The notes: generated by a model not told the origin, from the sequence alone. Shown: positions 26,648 through 37,427, counted from the first letter of the stretch. The stretch is DNA of 64,000 nucleotides from Chitinophagaceae bacterium (GCA_017307735.1 JAFKGR010000014.1:49843-113842), one strand, 5' to 3'. Numbers and translations are program-made.

Positions 26648-29600
26648 ATGACCCCAAAGACAGGCCATCTTATTTGTTTGATTTTACTCTTTACCCTTCC
26701 GGCATTGCGTTCGTTGGGGCAACTGGAAAAGATCACATTTGACCTGGCCAAAGAAAAGCCGCAAAAATTTGAAGAAAGGGTTCTTAAATCTGAAAAAACA
26801 GGCCAAAAGAAATTTTCACTTCTCCGCAAATTTTCGCAAAATACCGGGAGTCATTACAACTATTATTTCAATGCAAATAATAAAATAAACAGCATTATTG
26901 AACGTGCCAGAATGGCTCAAACAGATGATTATACAAGACTTCTTCCCTACTACAGCTATTCGCTTGATAATACATCTTCTCAAAAAAACGATCTGGATTC
27001 AGTACTCCAAAAAGCCACCGCGGGAATCCTTCTTCATGATTTACGGACAAACTGGGTGGACAATTTTTATATGCTCATCGGAAAAGCGTATTACCTGAGA
27101 AAAGATTTTGATTCCGCCTATATGGCTTTTCAGTTTATCAATTTCAATCTTTATCCAAAGAACAAAAAAAATAAAGATGAACCGCTAATCATAGGAAGCA
27201 ATGAAAACGGAGCTGCCGGTACTCTTTCCATTTCATCAAAAGAGGACAGGAATTTTTTCAAAAAAATCTTGTCTAAGCCTCCGAGCCGCAATGACGCCCT
27301 GGTTTGGCAGGCCCTCGCACTGACCCAGATGGGCAAATATGCGGAAGCATCGGGATTGATTAATACATTGAAAAACGACCCGGCATTTCCAAAAAGGCTC
27401 CAAATCCAATTAAATGAAGTGCAGGGATTCTGGTTCTATTCCCAAAATATGTATGACAGTGCCATTAATTATATCCAACTGGCATTACCAAATTCGTTAG
27501 ATCTTCAGGACCGTGCAAGAAGAGAATTCATCCTGGGCCAGCTTTTCGAAATGAAGCCTGATGTGGATTCGTCTGCCTATTACTATACCAAAGCCATTCA
27601 CCACACGACAAATCCTTTGCTTGATATTTACGCCAATCTGAATAAAGCCAAATTATTGAGAGATCAGAATCCGGATGAAATACAAAACAGCATTTCGCAC
27701 CTGATGGCAATGTCCCGCAAAGACAAATACGATGGATACCGGCATATTATTTATTTAGCCGCAGGAGATCTGGCAATGGACATTCCGGATACGACTGAGG
27801 CGCTGATCCTTTATAACAAAAGCGCTGCTGCCAATAAAAATAATATCATTCTGAAAAATCAGGCTTTTCTGAAGCTCGCAGATATTAGTTACAGCAACCG
27901 TAAATACAAAGATGCTTACCGGTTTTACGACAGCCTTCAAACTACGGAAGACAGTACGCTGGACCGTGACAGAATTAATGAGAAGAAGGCCGGGCTTTCC
28001 CAGGTGGTAAAACAAATAAATATTATTGACCGCGAAGACAGCCTCCAGTCCATTGCAGCGATGCCAACCGCCGACCGTGAAGCCTATCTTAAAAAACTTT
28101 CCAAAAAATTACGAAAAGAGAGAGGTATAAATGATGATGATGGATCGGTGTTCGGAAATGCCTTTGATGCTTTCAATAAAAACAATACCAGCCTTGATAT
28201 TTTTTCAGGTAATAACTCAAAAGGCGATTGGTACTTTTACAACAATGATTTGAAATCAAAAGGGTATAACACATTTATCCAACAATGGGGAAGAAGGCAA
28301 AACGTAGATAACTGGAGAAGGGTTTCAAATACCGGACTTGCTACTTCCATCAGGCAGGAAAATACCCACGATATGGGCGCACCAGACAGTGACCCAATGA
28401 ACCCTTCGAAAAAGAGTTTGGCACAGGAAAACAATGCGGGTCTGTCGGCTCCGGTTCAGCAAGACATTTCAGTAGATGGGCTCCGTGCGAATCTGCCACT
28501 GACCCAGCCTCTTCTCGACTCCTCCAATTCGAAAAAAGCCAAAGCGCTTTTTCAATTGGGCGAGAATTATCAAAATCTGTTGGAAGATTTCCCCGCAGCC
28601 ATTTCAACTTTTGAAACTTCCCTGAATCTTTACCCGGACAGCCTTTACGAAGGCAAACTCTACCTGGATCTGGCAACGTGTTATAATCAATTGGGCAATA
28701 ATGCCATGTCTGAAAAATACCGGAATTTATTAACCAACAGGTTTGCAAATTCTTCTTACGCAGACCGCGTACTACATCCGGAGAAATTCATTGAACCTGC
28801 AAAAGATACCGCGGCAGCCAACAGGTATGATAAAATTTATACCAGTTTTATTGAAGGGAATTTCACACAGGCTATAGCCGATAAAAAAGAGGCGGACAGC
28901 CTATATGGAACAACTTACTGGAATCCCCAACTGCTCTATATTGAATCTGTTTATTATATCAAACAAAGGCAGGACAGTGATGCCATTGCAATTTTAAAAC
29001 AAATACAAACCAAATATGCGGCTTCTCCAATGAGTGACAAAGCATCTGACCTCATCAGAGTACTCAGCAAGAGAGACAGCATTGAAAATTATCTGACCAA
29101 TCTGAAAGTAGAAAGAGTAAAAGAAGATTCTCAAATTGTGGTTTTTGATGACACAAGGATCTTTGGCAACATTGGCCAAAGGCCTGTAAGAAATGACAGT
29201 AATTTATTGCCGCGAAAAATAACTACCGTAAATGTTCCCGAACTGGCAGCAGATAAAAGAACACCTGCACCATTAAAGAATAAAGAATTTATTTTTGATC
29301 CATTGACTACCCAGAATGTAGTAATGATTTTGACCAAAGTGGATCCGGTGTATAGCAGCGAGGCAAGGAATGCATTCAACCGGTACAATCAACAGAACTT
29401 TTACAATCAAACTATTGCAGTCACCAAAGATACGCTGGATGCAGACCGGACAATGCTGGTCTTTCGTAATTTTATAAGCGCAGACGCAGCGATGAAATAC
29501 CTCGAACGGATCAAACACGATGCACCTACAGAAATTTCATGGTTGCCGTCGAACAAATATGTATTCTATATAATTTCGGATGACAATCTGGAATTATTAA

Positions 29601-29665
29601 AAGAAAATAAACAACTGGATAGCTATTTAAAATTGTTAAAAGAAAAATATCCGGATAAATTTTAA
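26648..29665 (+). CDS. Large TPR protein, PorW/SprE-like type IX secretion component candidate
   Basis: 1005-residue exported protein. The signal peptide (1-24) lacks a lipobox, unlike classical SprE/PorW lipoproteins. Residues 40-85 carry a basic patch and the N/Y-rich motif HYNYYFNANNKIN, matching the recurring start of SprE/PorW-like proteins. Helix-pair TPR repeats run through 100-460 and again 620-800. A C-terminal alpha/beta domain (about 895-1000) is similar to SPOR-like modules. PorW/SprE proteins are needed for T9SS secretion and gliding. A T9SS cargo at 47.1 kb supports a T9SS in this genome. It is 30 bp before the PBP1A gene. Confidence 0.6.
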   Translation: MTPKTGHLICLILLFTLPALRSLGQLEKITFDLAKEKPQKFEERVLKSEKTGQKKFSLLRKFSQNTGSHYNYYFNANNKINSIIERARMAQTDDYTRLLPYYSYSLDNTSSQKNDLDSVLQKATAGILLHDLRTNWVDNFYMLIGKAYYLRKDFDSAYMAFQFINFNLYPKNKKNKDEPLIIGSNENGAAGTLSISSKEDRNFFKKILSKPPSRNDALVWQALALTQMGKYAEASGLINTLKNDPAFPKRLQIQLNEVQGFWFYSQNMYDSAINYIQLALPNSLDLQDRARREFILGQLFEMKPDVDSSAYYYTKAIHHTTNPLLDIYANLNKAKLLRDQNPDEIQNSISHLMAMSRKDKYDGYRHIIYLAAGDLAMDIPDTTEALILYNKSAAANKNNIILKNQAFLKLADISYSNRKYKDAYRFYDSLQTTEDSTLDRDRINEKKAGLSQVVKQINIIDREDSLQSIAAMPTADREAYLKKLSKKLRKERGINDDDGSVFGNAFDAFNKNNTSLDIFSGNNSKGDWYFYNNDLKSKGYNTFIQQWGRRQNVDNWRRVSNTGLATSIRQENTHDMGAPDSDPMNPSKKSLAQENNAGLSAPVQQDISVDGLRANLPLTQPLLDSSNSKKAKALFQLGENYQNLLEDFPAAISTFETSLNLYPDSLYEGKLYLDLATCYNQLGNNAMSEKYRNLLTNRFANSSYADRVLHPEKFIEPAKDTAAANRYDKIYTSFIEGNFTQAIADKKEADSLYGTTYWNPQLLYIESVYYIKQRQDSDAIAILKQIQTKYAASPMSDKASDLIRVLSKRDSIENYLTNLKVERVKEDSQIVVFDDTRIFGNIGQRPVRNDSNLLPRKITTVNVPELAADKRTPAPLKNKEFIFDPLTTQNVVMILTKVDPVYSSEARNAFNRYNQQNFYNQTIAVTKDTLDADRTMLVFRNFISADAAMKYLERIKHDAPTEISWLPSNKYVFYIISDDNLELLKENKQLDSYLKLLKEKYPDKF

Positions 29666-29695
29666 TTAGTGTTGCAGTTATAATTTTATTCATCA

Positions 29696-32101
29696 ATGAA
29701 GAGTTCTCAAAAAAGGAAGAGTTCAAAAAACCAGACCACCAGGTCTGTAAAAATTTTATGGAGAGTCGTTTTTGGAGGAATGGGTTTTGTAGCTTTATTA
29801 TTCATCGCCGCTTTCGTCGGGGTATTCGGCAAATTGCCCTCTCTGCAACAATTGGAAAATCCGGATGCAGACCTTGCCACGGAAATTTATGCCGATGATG
29901 ATACCACATTGATGGGAAAAATTTATGCAGAAAACAGGGTTTCGGTGGACTACAAGGATATTGCGCCGGGTGTAATCAATGCGCTGATATCAACAGAAGA
30001 CGAAAGATTCTACAGTCATTCCGGAGTGGATGCAAGAAGCATTGCCAGAGCTGTATTTTCTCTCGGTTTAAAAGGCGGAGGAAGTACCATTACCCAACAA
30101 CTTGCCAAAAATATCCTGGGCCAGGGAAAAGGGAACATGCTGAAAAGAGGGATAGATAAAATCAAGGAATGGATCGTAGCCATTAAACTGGAAAGAAATT
30201 TCACCAAGCAGGAAATACTTGCATTGTATTTAAACAGAGTAAGCTGGTTGAATATTTACGGGATACGAAATGCTTCACTGGTATATTTTCAAAAGGAACC
30301 GGCTCAACTCACAGTTGATGAATCAGCTCTTTTGATAGGAATGCTGAAAGGGCCAGGAGCCTATAATCCGATTACTCATCCGGAGGCTGCATTGGCAAGA
30401 AGAAATGTTGTCATTGATCAGATGGTGCGCAATGATGTGATTTCTCCATCCGCTGCCGATGCATTCAAAAAGAGAGATCTCGGTATCAGGTATAAAAGGA
30501 TTACCGAAGAAACCGGTATTGCGCCTTATTTCCGATCTGTCCTCACAAAAAAATTGCAGGAATGGTGCAATACACACAAAGACCCAAAGACAGGGGAAAA
30601 TTATGATTTGTACCGCGACGGATTAAAAATTTATACAACTATTAATCCGGTGATGCAGAAGTATGCAGAACAGGCCGTGATTCAACACATGGCTTTTATG
30701 CAAAAAACTTTTAACCGCCAGTTGGGCAAAAATGTCTGGGCAGGCCACGATGATATTTTGCAAAGAGCCATGCAGGCAAGTGACCGCTGGCGCAATATGA
30801 AAGACGACGGGATCAGCGACAGCGCCATCAAAGCTTCATTCTATGTGCCGGTTAAAATGAAAATTTTTGCATGGAATGCAAACCGGGAAACCGATACGAC
30901 GATGACACCGATAGACAGCATCAAATATTTGAAACAAATGATGCAGACCGCTTTTTGTGCAATGGATCCCTCAACAGGAGAAATCAAAGCGTGGGTGGGA
31001 GGTATCGATTTCAAATGGTTTAAATATGATCATGTAACTGCCAACAGGCAAGTGGGTTCCACGTTTAAACCGTTGCTTTATACCCTGGCCATTACCGACG
31101 GTGGTATGACCCCTGAAACATATATCGGAGGAAAATCAATTACTCTTAACAACAAAACAATTTCCGGCGGCGGAGGTACAATGGCTTATTGCCTTGCCAA
31201 ATCAATCAATGTGGCAGCTTATGACCTGATTCAAAGAATAGGGCCGCAACGCACAGTTGATTTTGCCCACCAGTGTGGAATCCAGAGTACCATTCCTGCT
31301 GTTCCTTCCATTGCATTGGGCTCGGCAGATATTCAGTTGATTGAAATGCTGAGATCATATACCATGTTCCCAAACAAAGGTTTTAATACCCAGCCTATCA
31401 TGATCACGAGGATTGAAGATAAGAATGGAAATGTGCTGGAAACTTTTCAGCCAAAGGTGAAACAGGTGATCAGCGAAGCTGATGCATATACCATGTACAG
31501 AATGATGCAGGGAGTAGTGGACTTTGGTACAGGTCGTGCAATGCGTTCTGTTTATGGCATCCACAGTGAAATGGGTGGAAAAACCGGGACGACAAACGAT
31601 AATACTGACGGATGGTTTATTGGTTATACACCTCAATTACTGGCGGGTGTTTGGGTTGGATGCGACGATCCCTTTTTACGCATCAAACAAACCAATGGAG
31701 GAAACCAGATGGCCATGCCGGAATTTGCGTATTTTCTGCAAAGGGTATATAATAATCCCAAACTCGGAATAGATCCAAAAGCTGAATTTGAAAAACCACC
31801 GCAATTGAATAACAATCCAATTTTTGCCGATCAGAATTTTTCACAGATACTTCAGGAGGGGTCGGGAACCAGCGATTTTAATGATGATGCAGGAAACGGA
31901 GATGCAAATGATTATGCTCCATCGAGCAATATTCCGGTAGAATCTGAATTCAATAATAACAAAACAGGCAAGCGCGCTGATTCCCTGAATAAGAATAAAG
32001 AAACCCCGGGAATCAAACAGAATCAGGAACCCAAAGCCATTATGCCAAAAAAGGACGAAGCATCAAAAACAAAAGTTCCGCGTAAAGAAAATGATTATTA
32101 A
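29696..32101 (+). CDS. Bifunctional penicillin-binding protein 1A
   Basis: 801-residue class A PBP that polymerises glycan strands and crosslinks peptides. One membrane anchor (about 20-42) is followed by the GT51 domain with the catalytic STEDERFY motif (Glu101) and the GSTITQQLAKN block. The transpeptidase domain has S455-x-x-K (STFK), the SxN motif (KSIN) and K629-T-G. Residues 715-801 are a low-complexity acidic then basic tail. It is 30 bp after the PorW-like gene and so probably co-transcribed. Confidence 0.95.
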   Translation: MKSSQKRKSSKNQTTRSVKILWRVVFGGMGFVALLFIAAFVGVFGKLPSLQQLENPDADLATEIYADDDTTLMGKIYAENRVSVDYKDIAPGVINALISTEDERFYSHSGVDARSIARAVFSLGLKGGGSTITQQLAKNILGQGKGNMLKRGIDKIKEWIVAIKLERNFTKQEILALYLNRVSWLNIYGIRNASLVYFQKEPAQLTVDESALLIGMLKGPGAYNPITHPEAALARRNVVIDQMVRNDVISPSAADAFKKRDLGIRYKRITEETGIAPYFRSVLTKKLQEWCNTHKDPKTGENYDLYRDGLKIYTTINPVMQKYAEQAVIQHMAFMQKTFNRQLGKNVWAGHDDILQRAMQASDRWRNMKDDGISDSAIKASFYVPVKMKIFAWNANRETDTTMTPIDSIKYLKQMMQTAFCAMDPSTGEIKAWVGGIDFKWFKYDHVTANRQVGSTFKPLLYTLAITDGGMTPETYIGGKSITLNNKTISGGGGTMAYCLAKSINVAAYDLIQRIGPQRTVDFAHQCGIQSTIPAVPSIALGSADIQLIEMLRSYTMFPNKGFNTQPIMITRIEDKNGNVLETFQPKVKQVISEADAYTMYRMMQGVVDFGTGRAMRSVYGIHSEMGGKTGTTNDNTDGWFIGYTPQLLAGVWVGCDDPFLRIKQTNGGNQMAMPEFAYFLQRVYNNPKLGIDPKAEFEKPPQLNNNPIFADQNFSQILQEGSGTSDFNDDAGNGDANDYAPSSNIPVESEFNNNKTGKRADSLNKNKETPGIKQNQEPKAIMPKKDEASKTKVPRKENDY

Positions 32102-32205
32102 AAAAGGAAAAAATACTGTTTGAAATAAATAATCTTTTCATCTTTGCCCATTAAATTTATTTTTTAATGACAGGTCAGCATTAATTGAAATTATAAAACG
32201 ACACA

Positions 32206-33234
32206 TTGTTTCCCTGTCTAATTTTAAAATCTATGAAAAAGAATTTTCTGAAAGGAACTTTACTTGCAACTCTTCTTATCGTTTTTTCCGGAATTGTATG
32301 GGCATGGGGTAGTTGGGGACATAAGCATATCGATCGTGCAGCCGTATTTGCATTGCCCGAAAGCATGCGTTTTTTTTATTACAATCATATCGATTACATA
32401 ACCGAAAGTTCGGTTATCCCTGATCTGCGCCGGCCATTGACCGGTGACCCGACAGAAGCACCAAAACATTTTCTGGATGTGGAAAATTTTGGAAACATCC
32501 CTCTCTCAGAATTTCCTAAAACACTTGCCGAAGCACAGGAAAAATATGGCAAAGATTTCCTGAAAAAAAATGGAACCCTGCCATGGAATATCGAAGATCT
32601 GATGGCCAAGCTAACCCGTGCTTTTAAATCTGGAAACAAGTCGGAAATTTTGTTTCTGTCTTCCGATATAGCGCATTACATCGGAGATGCCCATCAACCG
32701 TTGCACACTTCAAGTAATTACAATGGGCAGTTATCTGGCCAATTCGGAGTGCATTCTCTTTTCGAAAGTACAATACCTTCCATGTTTGGGAAGCATTATA
32801 ATTTTCACACTTCTGCTCCTCAATACATTTCCAATATTTCTGATTATACATGGAAAATGATTGCACAATCGCATAATCTTTTGCCCGCACTTCTGAAAGC
32901 TGAAATGTCGGTGCGTGAAAAGTTTGATACTACAACCATGTATAAACGAAATGCGAACGGCCAGCGAATTATGTTTTATAAGGATCCCGTTTATTCGGAT
33001 GCCTATGCAGCAGCTTTCAACAAAGCGTTAGGTAATATGGTGGAGGATCAGATCCGTTTATCGGTTTGGGATATTGACAATTACTGGTACACGGCCTGGG
33101 TAAATGCAGGGAAGCCGGACTTGTCAAAACTGGATGATCCCGATCTGACCAGAAAAAATAAAAAAGATTACAAAAAAGAATACAAAGCCTGGCAAAAAGG
33201 AAAACTTCTTTATATGAATGCAGATAAAGAATAA
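32206..33234 (+). CDS. Zinc-dependent phospholipase C / S1-P1 nuclease superfamily protein
   Basis: 342-residue exported protein. After a signal peptide ending near ...VWA, the mature protein would start with Trp (WGSWGHKHI), as in this superfamily, where the N-terminal Trp amine and the next His bind zinc. Further His/Asp ligands are visible in HIDRAAV, DIAHYIGDAHQPLHT (about 161-175) and the HSLFEST region. These are the all-helical tri-zinc residues. Substrate (phospholipid or single-stranded nucleic acid) cannot be separated by eye. It stands as a single gene between PBP1A and glmS. Confidence 0.8.
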   Translation: MFPCLILKSMKKNFLKGTLLATLLIVFSGIVWAWGSWGHKHIDRAAVFALPESMRFFYYNHIDYITESSVIPDLRRPLTGDPTEAPKHFLDVENFGNIPLSEFPKTLAEAQEKYGKDFLKKNGTLPWNIEDLMAKLTRAFKSGNKSEILFLSSDIAHYIGDAHQPLHTSSNYNGQLSGQFGVHSLFESTIPSMFGKHYNFHTSAPQYISNISDYTWKMIAQSHNLLPALLKAEMSVREKFDTTTMYKRNANGQRIMFYKDPVYSDAYAAAFNKALGNMVEDQIRLSVWDIDNYWYTAWVNAGKPDLSKLDDPDLTRKNKKDYKKEYKAWQKGKLLYMNADKE

Positions 33235-33420
33235 TCCCTTTTCTTTCTTTGTACAAAAAAAGCGCCGTTAAAAAAACAACGCTTTGTGCAGGGATCTTTC
33301 AAAATTCAATCCTGAAAAAATCATTGCTGATTTGTAATGTTTCTAATTTAAGAATTATGCTTTTTCATAATTTCAATCTATAATTTTTGTTTTACATTAA
33401 ACGAAACTAATTTCTTTTTT

Positions 33421-35259
33421 ATGTGTGGAATTGTAGGATATATCGGACCCAGACAGGCCTACCCTATCATTATTACAGGATTAAAAAGGCAGGAATACAG
33501 AGGATACGACAGTACGGGGGTTGCCCTGATTGTTCAGGAAAAATTGCAGATCTATAAGAAAAAAGGGAAAGTACAAGAACTGGAAGATTCACTTCTCGGC
33601 AAACAACTTCAGTCCAACATCGGCATCGGCCATACGAGATGGGCAACACATGGCGAGCCCAACGATGTGAATGCCCATCCGCACAGAAGTTTCGGTGGCA
33701 AACTCGCCATGATCCATAATGGGATCATTGAAAACTTTGCACAACTGAAATCAGAGTTGATTAAAAAAGGCTATTCCTTCAAAAGTGAAACAGACACAGA
33801 GGTATTGCTGAACTTTATCGAAGACATTTATATCCACACCGGTTGCCCGTTGGAAGAAGCTCTGCGGATTGCATTGAAAAGAGTAAGCGGAGCATACGTA
33901 ATTCTCATTCTGGATGAAGACCATCCCGACACCATTATCGCCGCACGCAAAGGAAGTCCGCTGGTAATAGGCATTGGAAAGAATGAACATTTTCTGGGAT
34001 CTGATGCTACACCGATGGTTGAATACACTAAGGAAGTAGTTTATGTAAATGATTATGAAATTGCCATTGTAAAGCAGGATGAACTTATTTTAAAAAATCT
34101 CGGCAACGAAAAACAGCTTCCCTATGTAAACAAACTTGATATAGAACTCGCTGCCATTGAAAAATGCGGATATCCCCACTTCATGCTGAAGGAAATATTT
34201 GAACAACCTGTTACCATTTTTGACTGCCTGCGGGGCCGCCTGGATGCAGTACAGGGAAGGATCACGATGAGGGGTATAGATGAAAATCTGGAAAAACTGA
34301 CAAATGCACCACGCTTTATTATTATCGCCTGTGGCACAAGTTGGCATGCCGGTCTGGTAGCAGAATATGTAATTGAAGAACTCTGCCGGATTCCGGTGGA
34401 AGTGGAATATGCTTCGGAATTCCGATATCGGAATCCGGTTGTCAGAAACGGTGATGTTGTAATTGCCATTTCACAAAGTGGTGAAACAGCAGATACCTTG
34501 GTAGCCATTGAAAAAGCCAAAGAAAAAGGAGCCTTTATTTTAGGAATTGTAAATGTGGTAGGGTCATCAATTTCACGTGTTTCACATGCAGGCGCTTACA
34601 CACATGCAGGTCCTGAAATTGGTGTAGCTTCTACAAAAGCATTCACTGCACAACTTTCTGTGCTAATGATGATAGCACTGAAGATAGCATTTGAAAAAAA
34701 ATCAATTTCAAATGAAAAATACCTGGAGCTGCTTCTCGAATTGCAAAGCGTGCCTGACAAAGTGGAAAGCGTTTTGAAGGATGCAGAAGCAATTAAAATT
34801 ATTGCGAAGAAATATGCCCAATCAAACGATGCACTTTTTCTTGGACGCGGATATAGTTTCCCGATTGCACTTGAAGGCGCACTCAAACTGAAGGAAATTT
34901 CCTACATCCATGCAGAGGGTTATCCGGCAGCAGAAATGAAACATGGCCCCATCGCATTGGTTGATGATAAACTGCCGGTGGTATTCGTAGCTACCAAAGA
35001 TGAACACTATTTGAAAATTGTCAGCAACATTCAGGAAGTAAAAGCTCGAAAAGGAAAAGTAATCGCAGTTGTCTGCGAAGGTGATGCTGCCATCCCTCAA
35101 ATGGCCGATGACGTTATTTTTGTTCCCGAAGCCAATGAAATTATTGCCCCGCTGATTTCGGTTGTTCCACTTCAGCTCCTTGCTTATTTCATGGGTGTTG
35201 AACGGGGATGTGATGTGGACAAGCCCCGTAACCTGGCGAAATCTGTAACCGTTGAATAA
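33421..35259 (+). CDS. glmS: Glutamine-fructose-6-phosphate aminotransferase (isomerising) GlmS
   Basis: 612-residue enzyme making glucosamine-6-phosphate from fructose-6-phosphate and glutamine, the entry to UDP-GlcNAc, peptidoglycan and LPS. The N-terminal glutamine amidotransferase starts MCGIVGYIG with nucleophile Cys2. Two SIS isomerase domains follow (about 290-430 and 460-600), with ISQSGETADT and the closing PRNLAKSVTVE. Length is canonical. A glmS ribozyme is not expected outside Firmicutes and I saw none in the 186-bp leader. It is followed after 35 bp by the DUF4954 gene. Confidence 0.97.
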   Translation: MCGIVGYIGPRQAYPIIITGLKRQEYRGYDSTGVALIVQEKLQIYKKKGKVQELEDSLLGKQLQSNIGIGHTRWATHGEPNDVNAHPHRSFGGKLAMIHNGIIENFAQLKSELIKKGYSFKSETDTEVLLNFIEDIYIHTGCPLEEALRIALKRVSGAYVILILDEDHPDTIIAARKGSPLVIGIGKNEHFLGSDATPMVEYTKEVVYVNDYEIAIVKQDELILKNLGNEKQLPYVNKLDIELAAIEKCGYPHFMLKEIFEQPVTIFDCLRGRLDAVQGRITMRGIDENLEKLTNAPRFIIIACGTSWHAGLVAEYVIEELCRIPVEVEYASEFRYRNPVVRNGDVVIAISQSGETADTLVAIEKAKEKGAFILGIVNVVGSSISRVSHAGAYTHAGPEIGVASTKAFTAQLSVLMMIALKIAFEKKSISNEKYLELLLELQSVPDKVESVLKDAEAIKIIAKKYAQSNDALFLGRGYSFPIALEGALKLKEISYIHAEGYPAAEMKHGPIALVDDKLPVVFVATKDEHYLKIVSNIQEVKARKGKVIAVVCEGDAAIPQMADDVIFVPEANEIIAPLISVVPLQLLAYFMGVERGCDVDKPRNLAKSVTVE

Positions 35260-35294
35260 GGAAATCGTTTCTATAACAATAATGAACAAACGAA

Positions 35295-37409
35295 ATGAAT
35301 AACATTACCAAACATCCCATCCATGAGCTCGGTTATAATTTCATTGGCAAGAACTATATTCCGAAAGGTAGAAATGAATACTACCTCAGAAACCAGCAGA
35401 ATAAAACAAACTTTTACAGGCCGCTCAAGGTCTCTGAAATAGAAATCTTAATACGAAATGGAAATACCTCTGATGATTGGGGGAACATTTATGTATCGCA
35501 GGCTTTCGATCCTGCATTGGTAAAGAACACAAAGTTTTTTGGCCTTGTCAGAATTGGAAAATTAGAACCTTACTATCTCGAGTTTCACAACCTGCGTTTG
35601 CCGGTCGGCATTTACAACAGCACCATTATAAGTACCGATTTCGGAGACAATGTGTGTATCGAAAATGCAAATTACCTGAGCCATTACATCATCGGAAACG
35701 AAGTAATGATAGCCAACGTAAATGAACTTGCGACCACCAATTATTCCAAATTCGGGAATGGAATTTTGAAGGACGATGAAAAAGAAGACATCAGGATCAG
35801 AATAGAATTAAGAAATGAAAACGGAGGAAGGGCCGTGATCCCATTCAATGGAATGCTGCCGGGAGATGCTGCGATAGGAAGCGAATTTCCGGAGGACATC
35901 CTGTTGCAAAAAAAACTGACAGATATGACCTCCAAAATCATTTCAGAGAAAAGAGGGTTTTACGGAACCATCGGAGACAGATCAGTCATCAAAGATTGCC
36001 GGATAATCAAAGATGTAAAAATCGGATCAGATGCATATATCAAGGGAGCTAATAAATTAAAAAATCTGACGATTAACAGCAATGAAGAAAGCCCTTCCCA
36101 GATTGGTGAGGGGTGTGAACTTGTCAATGGAATCGTAGATTACGGATGCCGCGCATTTTACGGAGTGAAGGCTGTGCGCTTTATCATGGATACTCATTCG
36201 CAACTGAAATACGGTGCACGTTTGATCAACTCTTATCTGGGAAGCAATTCAACCATTTCGTGCTGCGAAGTTTTAAATTCATTGATTTATCCCGGTCATG
36301 AACAGCATCATAATAATTCATTTTTGACTGCATCGCTTGTCATGGGTCAAAGCAATATTGCTGCAGGAGCTACCATCGGCAGCAACCACAACAGCCGTGG
36401 TGCAGACGGAGAAATCATTGCCGGACGCGGATTCTGGCCGGGATTGTGTGTAAGCCTGAAGCATAATTCAAAATTCGCATCCTTTACCATTATGGTCAAA
36501 GGAGATTATCCGTACGAATTAAACATCCCTATTCCATTTTGTTTGGTGAGCAATGATGTATCCGAAGACAGATTAATCCTTAACCCGGGATACTGGTTCC
36601 GGCACAATATGTACGCACTCGCACGCAACGCATGGAAATATCATCACCGCGATCAGAGAAAACATCCTGTCCAAAAGATTGAATTTGATTATTTGGCTCC
36701 TGATACGATAAACGAAATGTTTGAATCAATTCATCTGATAGAAAATATGGAAAGAGATGCAAGAGGAAATGCAGTTGCAAAAGATTTCGAAAACAGTGAC
36801 AGGCCCTGCCTGATCGGGAAACCGGACGAATCGATCAAACTTTTTAAAGAGCTGATCGTTTATTACGGAGTAACCACACTCATACGATTTATCGACACAA
36901 AGAAAATAAAATCAGTTAACGAAATTAAAAAGCGTGTAAGGTCAAAAAATAAAAGAACGGAATGGTATAACTGGGGTGGGCAATTGGTCAGAAAGGAAGA
37001 AGGCCATCAATTGATAGAAAAAATTAAATCAGATAAAATCAAAGTCTGGGATAAAGTACACGATATTTATAAATCATGGGGAGAAAAATATAAACTTGAA
37101 AAGACTATTCACGCATTTGCTTCCCTACTCGAAATAAAAAATATCACCCCAAAAGAATTCAATAAAAAATTATTCACAGAATATTTGAATGAAGCCTTGC
37201 ACACCCGCGAATGGATGACAAAAGGTATTTATGAATCGCGCAAGAAAGATTATACAAATCCATTCAGGAAAATGGTTTATCAAACCCCGGAACAGATGGA
37301 AATAGTAACCGGGAAATTAGACAAGAATTCTTTCATACAGCAGGAGTTAAAAGCCTCTGAAGAATTTAAAAAGACGGTTCTCAAAATCAGAAGAAACCTT
37401 TTAGAATAA
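35295..37409 (+). CDS. DUF4954 family protein with left-handed beta-helix repeats
   Basis: 704-residue protein matching the DUF4954 family of Bacteroidota. Residues about 95-400 contain irregular hexapeptide-type turns (for example IISTDFGDNVCIENANYLSHYIIGNE and AAGATIGSNHNSRGADGE), suggesting a left-handed parallel beta-helix like sugar acyl/nucleotidyl-transferases. The C-terminal third is helical and basic. No nucleotidyltransferase motif is visible. Its place 35 bp after glmS suggests a role in amino-sugar or NDP-sugar metabolism, but no function is established to my knowledge. Confidence 0.8.
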   Translation: MNNITKHPIHELGYNFIGKNYIPKGRNEYYLRNQQNKTNFYRPLKVSEIEILIRNGNTSDDWGNIYVSQAFDPALVKNTKFFGLVRIGKLEPYYLEFHNLRLPVGIYNSTIISTDFGDNVCIENANYLSHYIIGNEVMIANVNELATTNYSKFGNGILKDDEKEDIRIRIELRNENGGRAVIPFNGMLPGDAAIGSEFPEDILLQKKLTDMTSKIISEKRGFYGTIGDRSVIKDCRIIKDVKIGSDAYIKGANKLKNLTINSNEESPSQIGEGCELVNGIVDYGCRAFYGVKAVRFIMDTHSQLKYGARLINSYLGSNSTISCCEVLNSLIYPGHEQHHNNSFLTASLVMGQSNIAAGATIGSNHNSRGADGEIIAGRGFWPGLCVSLKHNSKFASFTIMVKGDYPYELNIPIPFCLVSNDVSEDRLILNPGYWFRHNMYALARNAWKYHHRDQRKHPVQKIEFDYLAPDTINEMFESIHLIENMERDARGNAVAKDFENSDRPCLIGKPDESIKLFKELIVYYGVTTLIRFIDTKKIKSVNEIKKRVRSKNKRTEWYNWGGQLVRKEEGHQLIEKIKSDKIKVWDKVHDIYKSWGEKYKLEKTIHAFASLLEIKNITPKEFNKKLFTEYLNEALHTREWMTKGIYESRKKDYTNPFRKMVYQTPEQMEIVTGKLDKNSFIQQELKASEEFKKTVLKIRRNLLE

Positions 37410-37427
37410 TTTGTAATAATCCCATTT

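Noticed and set aside
33250..33290. Terminator after the phospholipase C-like gene
   Set aside because: Only a short stem (AAAGCG/CGCTTT-type with A-rich loop) and no T run; too weak to list.
33235..33420. glmS ribozyme or riboswitch in the glmS leader
   Set aside because: The 186-bp leader is A/T-rich without the conserved core, and the ribozyme is a Firmicutes feature.
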